NCBI GenBank assembly: GCA_950295325.1
Contig: OX485804.1
Location: 52,254,429 to 52,318,428 of the forward strand
Source of the DNA: Polytrichum commune
Lineage: Eukaryota; Streptophyta; Polytrichopsida; Polytrichales; Polytrichaceae
Reading direction: 5' to 3'
DNA: 64,000 bases
Shown: one piece after another, positions 57,701 through 64,000 of the stretch
Layout: the number at the start of each line of letters is the position of its first letter
Numbering within the stretch: position 1 is the first letter of the stretch
Translations under genes and position numbers: made by a program
The notes under the pieces: generated by a model
The model's input: only the letters and a program-made list of their open reading frames with translations
What the model was told of the DNA's origin: nothing
The model's database searches: none

Positions 57701-60467
57701 GAATGAATATCCTCACATTTGAATCTCATTCCTTGTTGTCACAATTCCCTCTCATATATCATGGGTTTAGCCTTGTTGTTGCCGGATCCTCCAAAGGATG
57801 CAAGTAGAATTATCTTGGTCGATTTACCATTCTTACATGTTATGATTTTTTGTCAACAATTAACCCTCGTGGTTGAGGCACTTGGAGGTGGGGTAGGGTT
57901 TAGGGGGTGGTTAGGAAGACTCTCCAAAGGCTTGAAGAGTTTATAAAACAAAAGGTGAGTTAATATGCAGAGAAGATCATCAAATGTTACCGCACATTGT
58001 GAAAGAAAATTACCTTTGGAGATCAAACCACCATAGGTTGGGAGCTTTGGCATGTTTGAGATGCGAGGCATGTTTCAAACTTCATTTTGATGTTGTTTCT
58101 CTTCCCTACATGCATAATGTTGGGCTTAAATTATTTCAGCTTCGTGAACTAAGAGATTGGAATGGCACTTGCAGGTTGTTGAGAGTGGACATGCTTTCAA
58201 ATATAAGAAAAAGTGGGGTGGTGGGTGCCCAAAATTGGGTTTAGAGGCCGTTGGTTGTCAAAGCTCTTTGCAAGTTGAGGGGGGTCTTGTTTTTTGCCTT
58301 TGTCTTCATGGTCCCATGGTCTATATTGCATTTGGAGGTTTGATGTTTTAGTAAAATAAGTGCACTTGTTTTGGTGCAATTCGATGTTGAGCACATAATT
58401 TCATGAAGCTTTTACAACTTTCATTTAATTTGAGACTGTAAAAGAGGTAGTAGTGCCTTCATATTGAAATGATTATATTGGTGCTTCTTCAAGCCACCAT
58501 ATGAGTTTACAGTAACATCTAGTCGTCACGATTGAGATTTGTGTTGTATTTGCTAGTATTTTTGTTGCTAAAGGGGTAAGCAAAGTCGGATGCCATTACT
58601 CCACTCAAAGTCTTGGGTTTTGAATTATGCGTCATGAACTTTGTTTTCACGCTCTTGAATTCACATAATCCTCTACCACCTCTTGTAGATGAAATGGTTC
58701 CTCAAACTTGTGTGCGGCAATTGAATTGATAACCCAAAGCCTTGAAGAATTTGGGATAATGAATGTGTAGCAAGAGATTTGTGGTTGTTGCTCCCACCCC
58801 AAGCAAATAATTATGCACCAAAATCCATTACACTTGCGATCCAACCAAATCTGGTGAATCTAATCCATTGCACTTGCAATTCAACCCAAACGATCATTAC
58901 AAGGCTCCTATAGATGTCATGCATGTTCCCTCCCTTGTTCGCACATGATATTGCAATGACCTTCATGTGACACATACCTCGCTAAAGAATGGTTGAAATA
59001 TGGCATCATGAACTTTGGCTATAGTGATCATAGTGATGAAATTCATACCCAATCACATTTCTTGTGATTTGTCACTAGAAAAAAATCCGTGAACTAAGAT
59101 GTATGATATTAATATGTGTGCAAATTTGGGAGATTATATGCATCCTATGCATGAAATCATCAATTTCAACATTGCAATGTTGCACTTTGTGTTATTCCAT
59201 TATGTCATGTGCCACACTAATTCTCTTGTTACCACACATTCATGTTAACACTACACAATTCCTTAATATCATGTGCACTTTGGTTGCCACCAATGTGATT
59301 TTAGAAAGGTTAAAGTGTATTATCATCCAATATATACACTATTATTCGGGCATTCTATTAATATAGCAGACCCTCCTCATAAATATTGTAGGAAAGAAAA
59401 ACACACGAAGGAACACGTCACCAACACCTATTACTTTGAAAGGTTGAAGTAACAATTTCCTTTTCACACTTATAAGACTCCACCAAATTCTAAAAAGTGC
59501 AAGCACAACACTCCCAACAATCTCCACGACACATGCAAACATCAGAGAATGAAAGAACTAGAGCAATTGTGCACAACATTTGAATGAATGCAATCTGGTG
59601 CTTCCGCACGAGCTACCCACTTTGATTCAATGAGGCATCTGAAACACACCCAAAAAAAAACTTCCACCGGGAATTCAACCAGAACAACATAACACAAGTT
59701 AACAAGAAGCCCAACATATCATTAAGCAGACCATTGTGAAGCCTCAAGGGTGAACTCAACTAGGCTATTATGAAGCCGAGTGATTAAGAATGGATTAGTG
59801 GCAACCTGGTTAACTACTTGTAACCCCTAGTGGTAATCTTGCTAACTACTCTTAACTCCTCTTAACTCCTCGTATCTTGGACAAGTGACATGGGATGAGC
59901 ACTATGGATGAGAAAGGAACCAACTGGTAGACCAGTGACCATCATAACTAGTAAATGTGAACATCCATCCCCACAGTCAATCAACTGCCACCTCTTAGCT
60001 TGTCAACTTAAAAAATATAAACCCCTTGTGTCTAATAATCACATTGTTGGATAAGTAATTGTCCACTTCATCGGCCCCCACTAATGTGCCCGAACACTCT
60101 TTGTTGGGATAATGTGATGGGGGTTGAGGTCCGGGTGGCCTTACTCCAACCTCAAAGGGTGAGGTGGCCCTGAATGTAAGTAATTGGTGAACATGGATGA
60201 AAAAGCGGACGACGGGGGGTGACGTGGGAGGACGTGAGCGGAAGCTGTCGTTGGTCCAAGCTTCGTTCGTCGGTATCCGGCGGGAAAGGAAGGTGGAGGA
60301 GGAAGAAGGAAGAGGAGCTTCTTCGCAGCGAAGAGCACCAGCACCATCCGCCATAGCCATAAGCCACCGAACAGAAGGTTCTCGCTCACGGGGCCGAAGT
60401 CAACACTTACGTAGGAAGAGTTGGAGCTGCCGTTGCCGCGGTCGGTACAGTAGCACAGCGGGAGGGC
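57701..60467. other. intergenic DNA and upstream region of the thioredoxin reductase gene
   Basis: No gene in 57701-60100. From 60180 to 60467 the sequence becomes GC-richer with ACGT motifs (GTGACGTGGG, GGACGTGAGC near 60220), consistent with promoter and 5' leader of the reductase. No TATA box is obvious. Confidence 0.4.
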
Positions 60468-61766
60468 ATGCTCCTGGGGCTCCGTCGAAGCGGTCAGCAA
60501 CTTCGGCCGTGGATTGAAGCGCCGCACAGCTTAAGAAGAGCAGCCATTGGGGGTTCATCAAGACCTTTACCATCAACATCGACACCATCAACACCATCAT
60601 CACCAACATCACCAACACCTTGTCTAATATCATCAGCAACAACAGGAGCGAGAATGGCATTAGAGGTTGTGGAGACGAGGGTTGGCATCATAGGCTCAGG
60701 CCCCGCCGCACACACGGCAGCGATATACTGTGCGAGAGCGGAGCTTCAACCGGTGCTGTTGGAAGGGTGGTTGGCGAACGGTATAGCGGCAGGGGGGCAA
60801 CTGACAACCACAACAGATGTGGAGAATTTCCCAGGATTCCCCGAGGGAGTTTTAGGGGTAGAATTGACGGACAAATTTAAGGCACAGAGCATCCGGTTCG
60901 GGACGAAAGTGTATTCGGAGACAGTAAGCCGGGTGGACTTCTCGTCACGGCCGTTCAGATTGTACACGGACAGCAAGGAGATTAAGGCTGAGACTGTGGT
61001 AATTGCAACGGGCGCGGTGGCGAAGAGGTTGGACTTTCCAGGATCAGGGGAAGTGGATGGGTATTGGAACAGAGGAATTTCTGCATGTGCTGTATGTGAT
61101 GGAGCTGCTCCCATCTTTAGGAACAAACCCTTGGCTGTCATTGGAGGGGGTGATTCGGCTATGGAGGAAGCCAACTTTCTGACGAAGTATGCATCAAAAG
61201 TTTATTTGATACATAGGAGAGACCAGTTCCGGGCGAGTAAGATCATGCAAGCGAGGGCTTTGGGGAACCCTAAAATCGAGGTGATATGGAATACTGGGGT
61301 GGTTCAGGCTTCTGGGAATAAGAGGGGGTTGTTGGCTTCGTTGAAGCTGGAGAATCTGAAGACAGGGGTGGTTACGGATTTGGAAGTGTCTGGATTGTTC
61401 TTTGCAATTGGACATGAGCCTGCTTCAAAATTTTTGGATGGGCAGGTGGAGACTGATGGTGATGGGTATATCGTGACAGTTCCTGGTACCACGCAGACAA
61501 GCGTTGCAGGAGTTTTTGCAGCTGGGGATGTGCAGGATAAGAAGTATAGGCAAGCCATCACTGCAGCGGGTACCGGGTGTATGGCGGCCTTGGAGGCAGA
61601 GCATTTCTTGCAAGAGCATGCCCTTCAAGAGGGTAAGTCTGAGGATGAGCCAAAAGATTTGACATCAAATGGTGATGGAACAGGTCCTCAGGCTGTCACT
61701 TCCGTTCCTAGTGTCTCCCCCCGTGTATCTTCAAGTGCAACTTCAAATGGCCCGAGTAAATTTTAG
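60468..61766 (+). CDS. NTRB: NADPH-dependent thioredoxin reductase, plant NTRA/NTRB type
   Basis: FAD enzyme that passes electrons from NADPH to thioredoxin h/o in cytosol and mitochondria. One exon of 432 codons. Residues 1-62 form an Arg/Ser/Thr/Pro-rich presequence. A second ATG (60654, residue 63, [11 protein letters not shown]) matches the start of the mature enzyme, so two starts could give mitochondrial and cytosolic forms, as proposed for Arabidopsis NTRs. Visible motifs: FAD-binding GSGPAAH (76-82), [19 protein letters not shown], catalytic CAVC (207-210), NADPH-binding GGGDSA (226-231) with HRR (249-251), and [11 protein letters not shown] (353-363). These are all characteristic of the low-molecular-weight plant class. 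After the family's usual end near EGKSE there are about 42 additional Ser/Thr/Pro-rich residues, which is unusual. The gene symbol is assigned by family; NTRA and NTRB cannot be told apart here. Confidence 0.93.
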   Translation: MLLGLRRSGQQLRPWIEAPHSLRRAAIGGSSRPLPSTSTPSTPSSPTSPTPCLISSATTGARMALEVVETRVGIIGSGPAAHTAAIYCARAELQPVLLEGWLANGIAAGGQLTTTTDVENFPGFPEGVLGVELTDKFKAQSIRFGTKVYSETVSRVDFSSRPFRLYTDSKEIKAETVVIATGAVAKRLDFPGSGEVDGYWNRGISACAVCDGAAPIFRNKPLAVIGGGDSAMEEANFLTKYASKVYLIHRRDQFRASKIMQARALGNPKIEVIWNTGVVQASGNKRGLLASLKLENLKTGVVTDLEVSGLFFAIGHEPASKFLDGQVETDGDGYIVTVPGTTQTSVAGVFAAGDVQDKKYRQAITAAGTGCMAALEAEHFLQEHALQEGKSEDEPKDLTSNGDGTGPQAVTSVPSVSPRVSSSATSNGPSKF

Positions 61767-64000
61767 AAGCCAATCTCTCTCTCACTCATTCTGTGATGAC
61801 GATGATGATAGTAATAACTTAATGATGATGATGCTTTCCATCCTTATATGCGCTCAATGCATTCTAAATTGGAGTGCACCCGGTGCACAGCAGGAGTAGG
61901 GTTTGCCGCGGTCATTCTGCATGAGACGTCGTCCACGGCAAGGGTGAAAGAAGCTCCGATAGTTGATGAGTATCATGGCTGCTGTTACTTAGCCTGAATT
62001 TTCACAAACTTGACACCATAGGCATATCCGTGGTGCCTTCACTAGGTGACACTATGTGCACATTGACTGTCTGTTTTCATCATTTCAGGCACTGAGGAGC
62101 TCTTCTAACAGTCATTTTGACAGACATTCCACTTTAGTGTGGAATTGAGTGAGGTGGACTACTGGCTTTCAAAATACCCCAGTGGGCCCGCCCAGCAAAC
62201 ACATGATATTTCGAGTAGTATTTTCTTCCTCGCAGCATGCTGGCACCATGGCAGTAAAGCATAACCTAATCATTGGACCAATCCAGGAATCTGGATAGTG
62301 TGTCAAATATTTTCTACTTGTACCAGTGGGAGCATAATTTTGAGCGACTTCACCCACTTTTCAAAAGATTAGTATGACCACAACAATTGGAATATGAAGT
62401 GCAACATTGCAAGCCTTTTTATCTTGTGCTTGACACTAACTTGTGGTTATCATGTGTCAATCTGAAAGGGGATTGGGACTGAGCTTGGTGGTTGTGATCA
62501 TCATCAATGACATAGAGTTTGATCGTTGTGTTGTGGATTGTCTTATTTTCTTTTCTCAATTGTGGGGTTTCTGTTGCATGATTCAGAAATTCTTCAGTGT
62601 ACGCCCATAGTATTTCAGGAGTCTTGCCTTCACCCAGGAGACCGCCAGATATCGACATACCTGTGTAGCAATTGTTTAGTATTACTTTCTTTATGTGCTC
62701 CATCATCTGTAATTTATTCATCATCATGGTTCTGCTATATTGAATGACAGTGCTTCAAAAACATATAGAATTGTTTTGATTTGTTTGTTTTGAAAGTGCC
62801 TTTTGTAATCCAAAATTTCCGACTGAGCAGTATAATCGCCTCAATAGTAGTATGTATGTAATATTTAAAGGTTGTCAAAGACCATTTCAGTTGTCAAATA
62901 AACTTGAAAATTGCTACAGGGAGAGTAAGATGATGGCAAGCTGATTGCTATCCAGATTTGTTAATGATGGTTATGCTAAGTGTGCAAGTTTTCTTTCATA
63001 ATATGTACAAATGTTCAGAAGGGTCATAAAGTTCATTGATGAAATTTCAAACTTGGCAGTGATGACAAACACACTTGATTACGCACAAACATGTCATGCG
63101 CCACAGGAGGTGCGAAGCATCCCCACGACGACCACAAAACTGTCAGTATTTCGCACTTGCGTCATTGGGTTTCTCTTTGGGTTCATGGGATTGGGAGGAA
63201 TAATGTGGTCTTCAGCTAAACTGCATGGCTACAACCCCAAGTTGAGATTGCCGCTCAGGGTCATCTAGTCGATTTCAGAAGACTTGCAAGGAGACAAGTG
63301 CTTTCTGATATGGAGCAATTTATGTAGGGTTACAAGCTTGTGTTGCTTTTGGCAATGTTGCCGAGATAATATATTTGACTACCTCACATTGGCTGCTTCA
63401 TTTTTGCTTGACATTTGGCCATGGACTACTCTTTTCATGGGGATGGATGTAGTTCAAGGCTCAAGACATATCTCCTGATCTCTTACATCCTCGTGGGATG
63501 GAAATTTCTGCACCTTCTGAAGGTGTTGATCATAACATGTTCAACCCCACTAAAGTGGCTAACCTGGGCCTATTGCATTGTAGTTTCTGTTCAGGTATAT
63601 ATTTAAAAAAAATCACTCACCATCCTGGAGGGCCCTGAGCAGTAGGAAGGACAATCTGAGCATCCAGAGGGACTCTTGCTGTTGGTGTGTCAGTTTTGCC
63701 CTTCAATACTCATTGTTTGTGCTTGCCCTCTGACACAAGAAGGGTGATAGAATGTTGGACTAGAGTTAGCATATCCAGAGTGTAATCATTTTAGAAGATT
63801 TTGGAAGAGTTCAAGGTCTACTCTGAGCCTAATGATATCATTTTTGTTGACCTAAGCTTCCTTGTCTAAGTTTCATAATTGTGGGTAGGAAAACCGTCTG
63901 ACAAAAATGGGATGCACTTTGAACAGCTAGGAATCTATACATCCTAAACTGCCAGGACACTTTTGATGTCCTTGTGAGATGACAACCATCTCGTGACAGG
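61767..64000. other. reductase 3' region and intergenic DNA, no further gene supported
   Basis: Beyond the stop codon lies a 3' UTR of unknown length. A plus-strand frame of 85 codons (63011-63268) has a hydrophobic segment (VIGFLFGFMGLGGIMW) that could be a membrane helix, but no homology is recognised and it is short. Other frames here look incidental. Confidence 0.4.

Noticed and set aside
63011..63268. Small membrane protein candidate downstream of the reductase
   Set aside because: Short, one hydrophobic segment only, no homologue recognised and no supporting context. Mentioned only within the intergenic entry.

Overview
This looks like nuclear DNA from a land plant with a large, repeat-rich genome. 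Only two well-supported host genes lie in 64 kb. One is a six-exon chloroplast rhodanese-like gene (35165-41294, minus strand). The other is a single-exon plant-type NADPH-thioredoxin reductase (60468-61766, plus strand). Most of the rest is transposable elements at different stages of decay. The species cannot be named from sequence alone. A Dualen-like non-LTR retrotransposon is not what I would expect from the L1 and RTE LINEs usual in flowering plants, so a seed-free plant (fern, lycophyte or bryophyte) is a reasonable guess, and only a guess.

Layout: 1-15.6 kb holds a broken hAT transposase end, several MITEs (an AGGGCCACTTC-ended family, a hAT-type MITE with a perfect 8-bp target duplication, and two CACTA-type MITEs) and a 285-bp tandem array. 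15.68-29.19 kb is one giant non-LTR retrotransposon on the minus strand. It is bounded by a candidate 12-bp target duplication and interrupted by a 394-bp MITE whose removal restores the reading frame. 29.2-34 kb holds a 142-bp tandem array and AT-rich DNA. 35-41.3 kb is the rhodanese gene. 41.3-54.5 kb has more MITE copies, a nested 1.8-kb insertion and an internally deleted pogo-like element. 54.56-56.07 kb is a Harbinger-like element carrying only a Myb/SANT protein. 57.1-57.7 kb is a degenerate repeat. 60.2-61.8 kb is the reductase gene.

The retrotransposon is the main discovery candidate. Read 5' to 3' on the minus strand it carries: an ORF1 with RRM-like folds; two tandem copies of a module containing a 2A-like motif (GDIQPNPGP and GDIQTNPGQ); an APE-type endonuclease; a reverse transcriptase; a domain whose landmarks resemble the PCIF1 adenine methyltransferase; RNase H; a CCHC finger; and a second, restriction-like endonuclease. 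Two endonucleases in one element is the hallmark of the Dualen/RandI clade described from Chlamydomonas. The combination with duplicated 2A motifs and a PCIF1-like domain is not one I know of. This copy is dead: at least five nonsense codons and three frame breaks are visible.

The second candidate is in the rhodanese gene. Two consecutive 103-nt exons each encode a complete catalytic-cysteine loop in the same phase. They are separated by only 60 nt, the pattern expected of mutually exclusive exons that swap the active site. The two host genes would act in redox and sulfur chemistry (thioredoxin reduction in cytosol and mitochondria, and a plastid sulfurtransferase-like protein), but nothing in the window links their regulation.
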